A DNA stretch of 42,836 bases from Streptacidiphilus anmyonensis (lineage in GTDB: Bacteria > Actinomycetota > Actinomycetes > Streptomycetales > Streptomycetaceae), in assembly GCF_000787855.1 (NCBI RefSeq), contig NZ_BBPQ01000005.1:193991-236826 (forward strand), written 5' to 3'. The notes below the pieces were generated by a model, which ran no database searches, was not told the DNA's origin, and worked only from the letters and a program-made list of their open reading frames with translations. The position numbers and the translations under genes are program-made. Shown here one piece after another: positions 22,678 to 32,093 of this stretch; position 1 is the first letter of the stretch; each line of letters starts with the position of its first letter.

Positions 22678-23779
22678 CGAGCAGTCGGACCAGGTACCCA
22701 CCGCCCAGCAGCCCCGTCACCACGCCGACGGGCAGCTGGTGCCCCGGCACGGCCCGCTGCGCGGCCCAGTCCGCGAGGACGAGCAGCAGCGCGCCCGTCG
22801 CGGCCGAGGGCAGCAGGTTCGGGCCCGGTGCGCGGGTCAGCCGCCGGGCCAGCTGCGGCGCGGTCAGCGCGACGAAGGCCACCGGTCCGACGGCGGCGGC
22901 CGCCGCCGCGGCCAACAGCAGGGCGGCGATCAGCAGGGCCCCCCGGGTGCGCGCCACCGGGACGCCGAGCGCCAGGGCCGCGTCGTCGCCGAGTTCCAGC
23001 AGGCGCAGCGAGCGCCCGTGGCCGAGCAGGAGAGGCCCGAGCACGGCCAGCGCGAGGGCGACCACCGCCGCGTCCGACCAGTCACTGCCGTCGAGGCTCC
23101 CGGTCAGCCACAGCACCGCGCGGGCGGCGTCGGTGAGTTGGCCGCGCGTCAGCAGCCAGCCGTTCACGCCGGTGAGCACGGCGCCCACCGCGATGCCGAC
23201 GAGCACCAACTGCTGCCGGCCGCCCCGGGCGAGCAGCACCACCGCTCCCCCGGCCACCAGCGCGCCGAGGACCGCGCCGACCGGAAGCGCGAGCGCACCG
23301 CCGCCGAGCAGGACGATCGCGGTGAGCGCTCCGGTGGCCGCACCCTGGGTGAAGCCGAGCACGTCGGGGCTGCCGAGCGGGTTGCGCGTCAGCGCCTGGA
23401 ACGCCGCCCCGGACAGGGCGAGGGCCGCGCCCGCGAGCAGCCCCGTCGTCACCCGCGGCAACCGCAACTCCCAGACGACGAAGTGGGTGGCGGGGTCGGC
23501 GGCTGCCGAACCGGGGTCGACGAGGGCCCTGACGACGTCGGCCGGGGTGAGGGCCAGATCGCCACCACCCGCGAGGGCCAGCACCGCGACGGCGGGCGCG
23601 GCGAGCAGGACCAGCGCCGTCACCAGGCGCGCGCGACGGGCGGTGCGGTCCACCGCACGCACCGGCGTTCCGCCGAACCCGTACAAACCGAGCCTGCGAA
23701 AACCGAGCCCGTGGAAGCTGAGCCCGCGCAAGCCGAGCCTCGACCGAGGCCGAAACCGGGAGCGGAGCGGGGCGCTCAT
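22649..23779 (-). CDS. FecCD-type siderophore permease, second subunit
   Basis: 376 residues with about ten membrane helices. Family landmarks are [43 protein letters not shown] and the coupling region [15 protein letters not shown]...[18 protein letters not shown]. It forms the pore with the preceding permease. Its ATG (23779) overlaps that gene's stop as ATGA. The cytoplasmic N-terminus is longer than usual and carries a short pentapeptide repeat ([20 protein letters not shown]) from a 15-bp DNA repeat. It ends inside the tail of the convergent ATPase gene. Confidence 0.93.
   Translation of the reverse strand: MSAPLRSRFRPRSRLGLRGLSFHGLGFRRLGLYGFGGTPVRAVDRTARRARLVTALVLLAAPAVAVLALAGGGDLALTPADVVRALVDPGSAAADPATHFVVWELRLPRVTTGLLAGAALALSGAAFQALTRNPLGSPDVLGFTQGAATGALTAIVLLGGGALALPVGAVLGALVAGGAVVLLARGGRQQLVLVGIAVGAVLTGVNGWLLTRGQLTDAARAVLWLTGSLDGSDWSDAAVVALALAVLGPLLLGHGRSLRLLELGDDAALALGVPVARTRGALLIAALLLAAAAAAAVGPVAFVALTAPQLARRLTRAPGPNLLPSAATGALLLVLADWAAQRAVPGHQLPVGVVTGLLGGGYLVRLLVKERRTATV
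23681..23740. repeat. 15-bp imperfect tandem repeat, four copies, inside the permease gene
   Basis: Units begin at 23681, 23696, 23711 and 23726 and share an AA(A/G)CCGAGCC-like core. The repeat keeps the reading frame and encodes the pentapeptide repeat at the permease N-terminus. Confidence 0.75.
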
Positions 23780-24789
23780 GCGGTGCCTCCTCGTCGGCAG
23801 ACCAGCGCGAGCAGCAGCAGTCCGCCCGCGACCGCGGTCACGACGCCGACCTGCACCTCGCCCGGACGGGCGACCAGGCGGCCGAGGACGTCCGCCCCGA
23901 GCAGCAGGACCGGTCCGAGCAGCGCGCAGTACGGCAGTTGCCGACGCGGGTCGGGGCCGGTGAGGCGGGCGACCAGGTGCGGGGTGAGGAGGCCGACGAA
24001 GACCAGCGGTCCGCAGGCCGCCGTCGCCGCGCCGCACAGGAGCGTGACGGCGACCGTCGCGCCCGCGCGGGTCGCGGGCAGACGGGAGCCGAGGGCGCGG
24101 GCGGAGTCCTCCCCGAGCGCCAGCGCGCCCAGCGGCCGGGCGAGCGCCAGTGCGAGGCCGAGGCCCGCGACGACGAAGGGCGTCATCGCGGCGACGGTGC
24201 CGAGCTGCGCGGAGGCGAGCGAGCCGACGGTCCAGAACCGCATCCGGTCGAGCGCGTCGGTGTCGACGAGTTCGATCGCGCTGACATACGAGAACAGGGC
24301 GGCGTTGACGGCGGTTCCGGCGAGGACCAGGCGCGCGGGGGTGGCCGTGCGCCCGCCGCCGACGGCGTGCACCAGCACGGCGACCAGCGCCGCGCCCGCG
24401 AAGGCGAACCAGACCGCCCCGCCGAAGCCGGAGAGGCCGAGGAAGGCGGAGGCGGTGACGACGGCGGCCGAGGCTCCCGCGTTGACTCCGAGCAGACCTG
24501 GGTCTGCGAGCGGATTGCGCGTCAGCGCCCGCATGACGCCGCCCGCGAGGCCGAGGGCGGCTCCCGCCAGCAGGCCCAGCAGGGTGCGCGGCAGCCGTAT
24601 GCCGTGGACGACGTCGTAGGCGGGCGCGGCCGGGTCGGTGAGGCCCTGCCAGACGGCGGTCGGCGAGAGCGGCCTGGCGCCGAGGACGAGGGAGAGCGCG
24701 AGTGCTGCGAGGAGCAGTGCGGTCGCGGCCAGCGGGAGCCGCCACCCCCGGGAGGTGGGTGAGGGCGGATCAGCGGTCAGGGCGGTCAT
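23776..24789 (-). CDS. FecCD-type siderophore permease, first subunit
   Basis: 337 residues, the standard length. It has [45 protein letters not shown] near residues 62-106 and the C-terminal coupling block ALGSRLPATRAGATVAVTLLCGAATAACGPLVFVGLLTPHLVARLTGPDPRRQLP. It is first in the two-permease operon and reads away from the shared iron box at 24866-24884, so it should be induced by iron limitation together with the divergent receptor and biosynthesis genes. It should carry ferric hydroxamate siderophore across the membrane with the second permease and the ATPase. Confidence 0.94.
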   Translation of the reverse strand: MTALTADPPSPTSRGWRLPLAATALLLAALALSLVLGARPLSPTAVWQGLTDPAAPAYDVVHGIRLPRTLLGLLAGAALGLAGGVMRALTRNPLADPGLLGVNAGASAAVVTASAFLGLSGFGGAVWFAFAGAALVAVLVHAVGGGRTATPARLVLAGTAVNAALFSYVSAIELVDTDALDRMRFWTVGSLASAQLGTVAAMTPFVVAGLGLALALARPLGALALGEDSARALGSRLPATRAGATVAVTLLCGAATAACGPLVFVGLLTPHLVARLTGPDPRRQLPYCALLGPVLLLGADVLGRLVARPGEVQVGVVTAVAGGLLLLALVCRRGGTA

Positions 24790-24865
24790 GGGCGGGGGCC
24801 TCCGGCGGGGTGGAAAGCGAGGTGGACAGCGTGGTGGATCGCGGGCTGGACAGCCGGGTCAAAAC

Positions 24866-24884
24866 TTAGGTTAGGCTACCCTAA
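24866..24884. promoter_or_regulatory. Iron box (DmdR/IdeR site) between permease and receptor genes
   Basis: TTAGGTTAGGCTACCCTAA, one central mismatch from full symmetry. It lies 77 bases before the permease start and 61 before the receptor start, so one site can repress both directions. Confidence 0.93.
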
Positions 24885-24945
24885 GTTGACCTTGAGCTCA
24901 TGGTTTCGCCTCCCTCCCGCTTCCCCCGAGAAAGCGTTCTGCGCC

Positions 24946-25980
24946 ATGCCCGTTCAGCCCTCCCGCCGTACCCTGCTCGCCGCCGGCGGCGTCGCCGGTC
25001 TCGGCGCGCTCCTCGCCGCCTGCGGTGCCGGATCACGCTCCGGACCAGGGAGCGGCGACGCCGCGGCGTCCGGCTCCGCCTCCCGCGGGCCGTGGCGTTT
25101 CACCGACGACCGCGGCACCACCGTCTCGCTCCCCCAGGCCCCCGCCCGCGTCGTGGCCTACACCGGCACCGCCGCCGCCCTGCACGACTTCGGCGCCGCC
25201 GACCGCCTCGTCGGGGTCTTCGGGCCCACCAGGCTCGCCGACGGCAAGGCCGACCCGATGGCCGGACAGCTCGACGTCTCCCAGGTGACCGTCCTCGGCA
25301 ACGCCTGGGGCGAGTTCGACCTCGAGAAGTACGCCGAGCTGCGCCCGCAGCTGCTCGTCACCGACATGTGGCAGCCGAAGCAGCTCTGGTACGTGCCGGA
25401 CGCGAGCAAGGACAAGATCGCCGCTCTCGCGCCGACGGCCGGGATCAGCATCGCGAACGTGCAGCTGCCCGAACCGCTGCGCCGCCACGAGGAGTTGGCC
25501 GGACTGCTGGGTGCGGACCTCACCGCCGCATCCGTCGTCGCCGCCAAGCAGCGCTTCCAGCAGGCCGTCGAGACGCTGCGTCGCACGGCGAAGGGACGGG
25601 GCGGGCTGAAGGTGCTCGCCGCCTCCGCCAGTGCCGACCTGCTGTACGTCTCCGACCCGGCGGTCTACCCCGATCTCTCCTACTACCGCAGCCTCGGCGT
25701 CGACCTGGTCACCCCGAACAAGGTGCAGGGCGGCTTCTTCGAGCCCCTCAGCTGGGAGAACGCCGACACGTACGGCGCGGATCTGATCCTCCTCGACAGC
25801 CGCAGCTCCGCGCTGCAGCCCAAGGACCTGACGGGAAAGCCCACCTGGCAACGGCTCCCGGCCGTCAGGGCGGGTCAGGTGGTCCCGTGGCTCAGCGAGG
25901 TGCGGTTCTCGTACGCGGGATGCGCGCCGCTGGTCGAGCAGCTGGCCGGAGCGCTCGACCGCGCGAAGAAGGTCGGCTGA
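24946..25980 (+). CDS. desE: Siderophore-binding lipoprotein (DesE/FecB-like)
   Basis: 344 residues. SRRTLLAAGGVAGLGALLAAC is a lipoprotein signal with twin arginines and a lipobox ending at Cys26, so the protein is lipid-anchored outside the membrane. The body is a periplasmic-binding TroA-type fold: WRFTDDRGTTVSLPQAPARVVAYTGTAAALHDFG, LEKYAELRPQLLVTDMW and GADLILLDSRSS. Its place directly before the siderophore reductase and desABCD matches desE of S. coelicolor, the ferrioxamine receptor; the gene name rests on that context. ATG 24946 starts just before the signal peptide, with GAGAAAG upstream. Its stop overlaps the next start as ATGA. Confidence 0.88.
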   Translation: MPVQPSRRTLLAAGGVAGLGALLAACGAGSRSGPGSGDAAASGSASRGPWRFTDDRGTTVSLPQAPARVVAYTGTAAALHDFGAADRLVGVFGPTRLADGKADPMAGQLDVSQVTVLGNAWGEFDLEKYAELRPQLLVTDMWQPKQLWYVPDASKDKIAALAPTAGISIANVQLPEPLRRHEELAGLLGADLTAASVVAAKQRFQQAVETLRRTAKGRGGLKVLAASASADLLYVSDPAVYPDLSYYRSLGVDLVTPNKVQGGFFEPLSWENADTYGADLILLDSRSSALQPKDLTGKPTWQRLPAVRAGQVVPWLSEVRFSYAGCAPLVEQLAGALDRAKKVG

Positions 25981-26798
25981 TGACCGCCGCGCCCGCGTCC
26001 CCGTGGGAGTTCCTCGACCTGCGCGTGCTGCGGACGCAGGCGCTCGGCCCGTCCATGCGCCGGATCGTCTTCGGCGGCCCCGATGTCGACCGATTCCGCT
26101 CAGGCGGCCGGGACCAGCGCTTCAAGCTGTTCCTGCCGCAGCCCGGCGAGTCGACGCCGCTGGTCCCGACCGCCGCGGGCGCGGACTGGTACGCGCACTG
26201 GCGACGGCTCGACCCCGCCCGACGGGCGGTCATGCGCAGCTACACCGTGCGCGCGCAGCGGCCGGGCGAGCTCGCCGTCGACTTCGCCCTCCACGACGGC
26301 ACCGGACCGGCGGGCCGCTGGGCTGCGGCGGCCGCTCCGGGCGAGCACGTGCTCGCGCTCGGGCCGACGGACCCGGACAACGCCGGCATCGACTTCCGCC
26401 CGCCGGACGGCACGGACTGGGTGCTGCTGGCCGCCGACCTGACGGCCCTGCCCGCCGTCGCGGGCATCACGGCCTGGCTCGGCGCGGAGCGGCCGTGGCT
26501 TCCGGTGCGGGCCTGGATCGAGGTGCCGTACGAGCGCGACCGGCAGGAACTGGCCGCGCCGATCGCGGACGCGGACGTGCGCTGGGTCGCCCGTGGCGGC
26601 CTGCCCGGTGCGGTCCTGGGAGCCTGCGCGCTCCCGCCCGGCACCCCGTACGCCTGGCTCGCGGGCGAGGCGGGCTGCGTCCGCACGCTGCGCCGCCACC
26701 TGATCGCCGACCGCGGCTTCGACCGCGCCCGCATCACCTTCACCGGCTACTGGCGTCGCGGCGCGACCGAAGAGGACCTCCTCGCCGAAGCCGCGTAG
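25980..26798 (+). CDS. Siderophore-interacting protein, ferric-siderophore reductase (ViuB/DesF-like)
   Basis: 272 residues. The FAD-binding motif RSYTVR is at 86-91, followed by ELAVDFALHDGTGPAGRWAAAAAPGEHVLALGP (97-129), and the C-terminal NAD(P)-like domain ends YAWLAGEAGCVRTLRRHLIADRGFDRARITFTGYWRRGATEE, diagnostic of the SIP family. It releases iron in the cytoplasm by reducing the imported ferric siderophore. It begins inside the stop of the receptor gene (TGATG), so the two are coupled. A 172-base GC-rich repeat-like spacer separates it from desA. Confidence 0.93.
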   Translation: MTAAPASPWEFLDLRVLRTQALGPSMRRIVFGGPDVDRFRSGGRDQRFKLFLPQPGESTPLVPTAAGADWYAHWRRLDPARRAVMRSYTVRAQRPGELAVDFALHDGTGPAGRWAAAAAPGEHVLALGPTDPDNAGIDFRPPDGTDWVLLAADLTALPAVAGITAWLGAERPWLPVRAWIEVPYERDRQELAAPIADADVRWVARGGLPGAVLGACALPPGTPYAWLAGEAGCVRTLRRHLIADRGFDRARITFTGYWRRGATEEDLLAEAA

Positions 26799-26930
26799 CC
26801 GCACAGCCGCAGAAGCGCGCAGCCGCAGGACCGCGCAGCGACCGCAGCCGCACCGCACCACCGAGTCGCCCGGCCGCACAGCCGCACAGCCGCCCGTCCA
26901 GCCGCGCAGCCCGCTACCGCCGCACCACAC
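26799..26930. repeat. Degenerate CCGCACAG/CGCAGCCGCA repeat tract between the reductase gene and desA
   Basis: The non-coding spacer is built of short imperfect copies of gCCGCAcag and CGCAGCCGCA, six or more across about 130 bases. No iron box, convincing promoter or stable single hairpin is seen in it. The frame beyond the reductase stop has no coding features. A GAGAGGA ribosome-binding site lies just before desA. Confidence 0.6.
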
Positions 26931-26970
26931 CGGGGACGCCCACGGTCACCCCGCCCCACGAGAGGACACC

Positions 26971-28461
26971 ATGAAGCCATCGCACCCGCACGCCCAGCTG
27001 TTCAACTCCGCCTCCGTCGACGCCTATCGCGGCCTCGTCGACGACGGTGCCGCCCTGGTCGCCCGTCATGTCGCGGCCGCGCACGGCCCGTTCACTGGCA
27101 TCGAACCACCGGCGCTGGAACGGGAGTTCGCGCCGATCGACCTCGACACGCCGCTCGGGGACGCCGACGCGGCGCTCGAGGAGCTGTCGCGCGTCTACCT
27201 GCGCGACGCGGTGTGGTTCCACCACCCCCGCTACCTCGCCCACCTCAACTGCCCGGTCGTGCTGCCCGCCCTGCTCGGCGAGACGGTCCTGGCGGCCGTC
27301 AACTCCTCCCTCGACACCTGGGACCAGAGCGCCGGAGGGACCCTCGTCGAGCGCCGGCTGATCGAGTGGACCGCCGGGCGGATCGGTCTCGGGCCGCGCG
27401 CGGACGGGGTCTTCACCAGCGGCGGGACGCAGTCCAACCTCCAGGCGCTGCTCCTGGCCCGCGACGAGGCGCTCGGCGGCGACCTCGTCCGCCTCCCCCG
27501 GCTGCGGATCCTCGCCTCCGAGGCGGCGCACTTCAGCGTCGTGAAGTCGGCGCGCCTGCTCGGCATGGGCGCGAGTGCCGCGATCCCGGTCCCGACCGAC
27601 GACGGACGTCGCATGGACCCGGCCGCGCTGGAGCGCGCGTTGGAGCGCTGCCGCCGCGCCGGCGAACTGCCGGCGGCCGTGGTCGCCACCGCCGGCACCA
27701 CCGACTTCGGCAGCATCGACCCGATGCCCGCCATCGCGGACGTCTGCGCCCGCCACGGGGTGTGGCTGCACGTCGACGCCGCCTACGGCTGCGGGCTGCT
27801 GGTCTCGCCGACCCGGCGCCACCGGCTGGACGGGATCGAGCGGGCCGACTCGGTGACCGTGGACTTCCACAAGTCCTTCTTCCAGCCGGTCAGTTCGAGC
27901 GCGCTGCTGGTCCGCGACGCGGAACGCCTGCGCCATGCCGGACATCACGCGGACTACCTCAACCCCCGGCGCATGGCCGAGCGCGGCATCCCCAACCAGG
28001 TCGACAAGAGCCTGCAGACCACCCGCCGCTTCGACGCGCTCAAGCTCTGGCTCACGCTGCGCGTGATGGGCGCGGGCGGCGTCGGCGCGCTCTTCGACTC
28101 GGTGCTCGACCTGGCCGCCGAGGGACACGCGCTGCTGGCCCGCGACCCGCGCTTCCGCGTCGTCGTCGAACCGCAGCTCAGCACGCTCGTCTTCCGCTGG
28201 CAGCCGCCGCAGTCGCCGCGCGCGCCACACGTGCCGCATGCGCCCGCCGACGAGGCCCTGCTCGACGCCGCCAACCTGTACGCCCGCGAGGCGCTCGCGG
28301 CCAGCGGTGCGGCCGTGGTCGCGGGGACGGTCGTGGACGGCCGGCACCACCTGAAGTTCACGCTGCTCAACCCCACGACGACCATGGCGGACCTCGCCGC
28401 CGTCCTCGACCTGCTCGACGCCCACGCCACCGCCTACCTGGCGGCCGACCAGGCCGCCTGA
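26971..28461 (+). CDS. desA: PLP-dependent lysine decarboxylase for desferrioxamine (DesA)
   Basis: 496 residues of the group II (glutamate/DABA/DOPA-type) decarboxylase fold. GGTQSNLQALLLARDEA (151-167) binds the cofactor phosphate; HVDAAYG (267-273) has the Asp that pairs with the pyridine nitrogen; VDFHKSFFQPVSSSALL (297-313) has the Schiff-base Lys301. It decarboxylates lysine to cadaverine, the first step of desferrioxamine synthesis. The assignment to DesA rather than another decarboxylase comes from the following hydroxylase and NIS synthetase. desB follows after 15 bases. It lacks an iron box of its own and probably reads through from the receptor promoter. Confidence 0.93.
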   Translation: MKPSHPHAQLFNSASVDAYRGLVDDGAALVARHVAAAHGPFTGIEPPALEREFAPIDLDTPLGDADAALEELSRVYLRDAVWFHHPRYLAHLNCPVVLPALLGETVLAAVNSSLDTWDQSAGGTLVERRLIEWTAGRIGLGPRADGVFTSGGTQSNLQALLLARDEALGGDLVRLPRLRILASEAAHFSVVKSARLLGMGASAAIPVPTDDGRRMDPAALERALERCRRAGELPAAVVATAGTTDFGSIDPMPAIADVCARHGVWLHVDAAYGCGLLVSPTRRHRLDGIERADSVTVDFHKSFFQPVSSSALLVRDAERLRHAGHHADYLNPRRMAERGIPNQVDKSLQTTRRFDALKLWLTLRVMGAGGVGALFDSVLDLAAEGHALLARDPRFRVVVEPQLSTLVFRWQPPQSPRAPHVPHAPADEALLDAANLYAREALAASGAAVVAGTVVDGRHHLKFTLLNPTTTMADLAAVLDLLDAHATAYLAADQAA

Positions 28462-28476
28462 GGGGAGTTCGATTCC

Positions 28477-29757
28477 ATGACGGACAGCGGGATCCACGAC
28501 TTCGTGGCCATCGGTCTCGGCCCGTTCAACCTGGGGCTGGCCTGTCTGAGCGAGCCGCTCGCGGACCTGGACGGCGTCTTCCTGGAGCGCAAGCAGGAGT
28601 TCGACTGGCACCCGGGCATGATGCTGGAGCAGGCGAGCCTCCAGACGCCGTTCCTCGCCGACCTGGTGACGCTCGCCGACCCGGCCTCGCCCTACTCGTT
28701 CCTCAACTATCTGAAGCAGCAGGGCCGCCTCTACGCCTTCTACATCCGGGAGAACTTCTTCCCGCTGCGCAGCGAGTACGTCGACTACTGCCGCTGGGCC
28801 GCGTCCCGGCTGCGCTCGGTCCGCTTCGGGCGGGAGGTGACGTCCGTCGCGCACGACGGGGCCGAGGGCGCCTACACCGTCCGCTGCGCCGACGGCGAGA
28901 CGTACCGGGGCCGCCGGCTGGTGCTCGGCACCGGGACGCCGCCGCACCGGCCGGCCGCGCTCGACGGGGTCGGCGGCCCCGCCGTGCACAGCTCCCGCTA
29001 CCTCGACCACGCCGAGGAGCTGCGCAAGCGGGAGCGGATCACCGTCGTCGGCAGCGGGCAGAGCGCGGCGGAGATCTACCTCGACCTGCTCGGGGACGTC
29101 GACCGCTACGGCTACGAGTTGGTCTGGGCGACGCGCTCGCCCCGCTTCTTCCCGCTGGAGTACACCAAGCTGACGCTGGAACTGACCTCCCCGGAGTACA
29201 TCGACTACTTCCACGCCCTGCCGACGCCGGTGCGCGACCGGCTCGGCACGGAGCAGAAGGCGCTGTACAAGGGCATCAGCGCGGACACCGTCAACGCCGT
29301 CCACGAGCTGCTCTACGTCAAGTCGCTGCGGGGTCCGGTGCCGACGCGGCTGCTGACCAACACCGCGCTCACCGGGGCGCGCTACGACGACGCGGCTGAC
29401 GCCTACGAGCTGACGCTGCACCAGCGCGAGCAGGACGTGACGCACACCCTGCGCACCGACGGGCTCGTGCTCGCGACCGGCTACCGCTACCGCGAGCCCG
29501 CCTTCCTCGCCGGGATCGCGGACCGGCTCGCCCGCGACGGGCAGGGCCGGCTCGCGGTGCGCCGCGACTGGTCGGTGGACGCGGCCGGGCGCGGCGAGAT
29601 CTTCGTGCAGAACGCCGCCCTGCACACGCACAGCCTCTCCGACCCGGATCTCGGGATGGGCGCCTACCGCAACTCCGTCCTGCTCCGTTCCCTCACCGGC
29701 CGCGAGGTCTACCCGATCGAGCGCCGCATCGCCTTCCAGGAGTTCTCCGCCGCATGA
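28477..29757 (+). CDS. desB: Lysine/cadaverine N-hydroxylase (DesB)
   Basis: 426 residues of the N-hydroxylating flavoprotein family (IucD, SidA, DesB). FAD site [12 protein letters not shown] (11-22); [30 protein letters not shown] (40-69) is a family signature; NADPH site [14 protein letters not shown] (190-203); the ATGY motif is near [14 protein letters not shown]. It adds a hydroxyl to the free amine of cadaverine using NADPH and O2. It sits between desA (15 bases) and the fused desCD gene, whose ATG overlaps its stop as ATGA. Confidence 0.95.
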   Translation: MTDSGIHDFVAIGLGPFNLGLACLSEPLADLDGVFLERKQEFDWHPGMMLEQASLQTPFLADLVTLADPASPYSFLNYLKQQGRLYAFYIRENFFPLRSEYVDYCRWAASRLRSVRFGREVTSVAHDGAEGAYTVRCADGETYRGRRLVLGTGTPPHRPAALDGVGGPAVHSSRYLDHAEELRKRERITVVGSGQSAAEIYLDLLGDVDRYGYELVWATRSPRFFPLEYTKLTLELTSPEYIDYFHALPTPVRDRLGTEQKALYKGISADTVNAVHELLYVKSLRGPVPTRLLTNTALTGARYDDAADAYELTLHQREQDVTHTLRTDGLVLATGYRYREPAFLAGIADRLARDGQGRLAVRRDWSVDAAGRGEIFVQNAALHTHSLSDPDLGMGAYRNSVLLRSLTGREVYPIERRIAFQEFSAA

Positions 29758-32093
29758 GCCAGACACCCGCCCGCCCGGCCTCCCGCCCGGCCTCCCCCGA
29801 CGAGTTCACCTTCCGCCGCGTCGACCCGGACGCCGACGCCGCGCTGCTGCACGGCTGGGTGACCCACCCCAAGGCCGTCTTCTGGCTGATGCAGGACGCC
29901 ACGATCGCCCAGGTCGCCGAGGAGTACGCGACGCTGGACGCCTGGATCGGCTGCTTCCGCGGCGAACCGGCGGTGCTGATGGAGCGCTACGACCCGGCCT
30001 CGACCGAGGTCGGCGACGTGCACCGCACCGCCGTCGGCGACGTCGGCATGCACTTCCTGACCGCGCCGGCCGAGCGGCCCGTGCCCGGCTTCACCCGGGC
30101 CGCGCTCACCGCCGTGATGCGGCACCTGTTCGCCGAGGCAGCCGACGCCGACGCGCGCCGCGTCGTCGTCGAACCCGACGTGCGCAACCGGGCCGTGCAC
30201 CGGCTCAACGCGGCCGTCGGCTTCCGGCCCGTGCGGGCGGTCACGCTGCCGCGCTCCGGCAAGCGGGCCCTGCTCAGCACCTGCACCCGGGAGCAGTTCC
30301 GGGCCGCGTGCGGCGAGCGCGAGCGTGAGCCGCTCGCCCATCTGACCCCGCAGCTGTGGGCGCAAGCCAACCGGCTGCTGGTGCGCAAGGCGCTGGCCGA
30401 GTTCGCCCACGAGCGGCTGATCACGCCCCTGCCGCTGCCGGACGGCGGCGGCTGGTACGGCGTCGCGAGCGACGACCACGCGGTCGCCTACCGCTTCCGC
30501 GCCGAGCTGCTGACACTCGACCACTGGCGGATCGAGGCGGACAGCATCGTGCGCCTGCGTTCCGCCGACGGCGACGGCGACGAAGGCGCAGACGCAGGGG
30601 GCGTCGACGTCGAACTGCCCCTCGAAGCGGGAGCGCTGGTGCTGGAGCTGCGGCGCAGCCTCGGGCTGTCGGACGAGGTGCTGCCGCTCTACCTGGAGGA
30701 GATCACCAGTACGCTCGCCGCCACCGCGTTCAAGCTTTCACTCCCGTCCGTGACGTCGGCCGAGCTCGCCGCGGCGGACTTCCAGTCGATCGAGGCGGGC
30801 ATGACGGAGGGCCACCCCTGCTTCGTGGCCAACAGCGGCCGGCTGGGGTTCGACGCCGTCGACCAGCTGCGCTACGCGCCGGAGGCGGGCGCGCCGGTGC
30901 GACTGCTGTGGGTCGCCGTCCACCCGGACCACGCTGTGCGGGCGCTCGGCCGGAACACGGAGGCCACCGATGTCTCCGACCTGCTGGGCGCGCCGCCGCT
31001 GCCGACGGAGCTGGCGGACTACGTCCCGATCCCCGTCCACCCTTGGCAGTGGCGGCACCGGCTCGCCGTCTCCTACGCGGACGAGATCGCACGCGGCCGC
31101 GTCGTGCCGCTCGGCGAGGGCCACGACACCTACCTGGCCCAGCAGTCGATCCGGACCTTCTTCAACTCCGCCGCGCCCGAGCGCCCGTATGTGAAGACGG
31201 CGCTGTCCGTCCTCAACATGGGCTTCACGCGCGGACTCTCGGCCGACTACATGGAGCACACCCCCGCCATCAACGACTGGCTCGCCGACCTCGTCGCCGC
31301 CGACCCGACGCTGACGGGCTGCGGCTTCTCGATCCTGCGCGAGCACGCCGCCGTCGGGTACCGGCACCCGCGCTACCCCACGGGCACGCCGCAGCAGAAG
31401 CAGCTCGCCGCGCTCTGGCGGGAGAGCCCCGTCCCGTTCCTGCGCGAGGGCGAGCGGACGGCGACGATGGCGGCGCTGCTGCACACCGACCGCGACGGCG
31501 CCTCCGTCGCGGCGGCGCTGATCGCCTCCTCCGGACTGGCCCCCGAGGAGTGGCTGCGCCGCTATCTCACCGCCTACCTCACCCCCGTCGTGCACGCGCT
31601 GTGCGCCTACGGCCTCACCTTCATGCCGCACGGCGAGAACGTCATCCTCGTGCTGACCCCCGAGGGCGCGCCGGTGCGCGTCTTCTTCAAGGACATAGCC
31701 GAGGAGATCGCCGTACTGGACCCGGCCACGCCGCTGCCGCCGCAGGTCGCGCGGATCCGTGCCCAGGTGCCGCGGGAGCAGTGGGCGCTCTCCCTGCACA
31801 CGGACGTGTTCGACTGCTTCCTCCGCTTCCTCTCCGCCGAGCTGCACGCGGGCGGCGTCGTGCACCAGGACGCCTTCTGGGCGGTCGTGGCCCGCGTGCT
31901 GCGCGACTACGAGGCCGCGCACCCGGAACTGGCGAACCGTCTCGCCGCCCTGGACCTCTTCGCCGAGCGGTTCGCGCTCTCCTGCCTCAACCGGCTGCAA
32001 CTGCGCAACAACCGGCAGATGGTCGACCTGACCGACCCGGCCGGCGCCCTTCAGTTCGCCGGGACACTGCCCAATCCCCTCACGGGCCACTGA
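29754..32093 (+). CDS. desCD: Fused DesC acyltransferase-DesD NIS siderophore synthetase
   Basis: 779 residues joining two enzymes that are separate genes in S. coelicolor. Residues 1 to about 185 are a GNAT acyltransferase ([28 protein letters not shown]..., [56 protein letters not shown]), which puts acetyl or succinyl on N-hydroxycadaverine. From about 193 ([23 protein letters not shown]) the rest is an IucA/IucC-type synthetase with [14 protein letters not shown] (353-366), VHPWQW (428-433), SIRTFFNS and [11 protein letters not shown]. It makes the amide bonds that join and close the units at ATP cost. No stop, start or frame slip interrupts the junction. Expected product: desferrioxamine E and/or B. 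The end overlaps the convergent membrane gene by 14 bases. Confidence 0.95.
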   Translation: MSQTPARPASRPASPDEFTFRRVDPDADAALLHGWVTHPKAVFWLMQDATIAQVAEEYATLDAWIGCFRGEPAVLMERYDPASTEVGDVHRTAVGDVGMHFLTAPAERPVPGFTRAALTAVMRHLFAEAADADARRVVVEPDVRNRAVHRLNAAVGFRPVRAVTLPRSGKRALLSTCTREQFRAACGEREREPLAHLTPQLWAQANRLLVRKALAEFAHERLITPLPLPDGGGWYGVASDDHAVAYRFRAELLTLDHWRIEADSIVRLRSADGDGDEGADAGGVDVELPLEAGALVLELRRSLGLSDEVLPLYLEEITSTLAATAFKLSLPSVTSAELAAADFQSIEAGMTEGHPCFVANSGRLGFDAVDQLRYAPEAGAPVRLLWVAVHPDHAVRALGRNTEATDVSDLLGAPPLPTELADYVPIPVHPWQWRHRLAVSYADEIARGRVVPLGEGHDTYLAQQSIRTFFNSAAPERPYVKTALSVLNMGFTRGLSADYMEHTPAINDWLADLVAADPTLTGCGFSILREHAAVGYRHPRYPTGTPQQKQLAALWRESPVPFLREGERTATMAALLHTDRDGASVAAALIASSGLAPEEWLRRYLTAYLTPVVHALCAYGLTFMPHGENVILVLTPEGAPVRVFFKDIAEEIAVLDPATPLPPQVARIRAQVPREQWALSLHTDVFDCFLRFLSAELHAGGVVHQDAFWAVVARVLRDYEAAHPELANRLAALDLFAERFALSCLNRLQLRNNRQMVDLTDPAGALQFAGTLPNPLTGH

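Noticed and set aside
26799-26930. CRISPR-like array between the reductase gene and desA
   Set aside because: The repeats are 8-10 bases, degenerate and without unique spacers of constant length, and no cas gene is present.
26914-29766. A 950-codon open frame antisense to desA and desB
   Set aside because: It mirrors two certain genes, has no ribosome-binding site, and its Arg/Val/Glu-rich composition is the usual antisense artefact of high-GC coding DNA.
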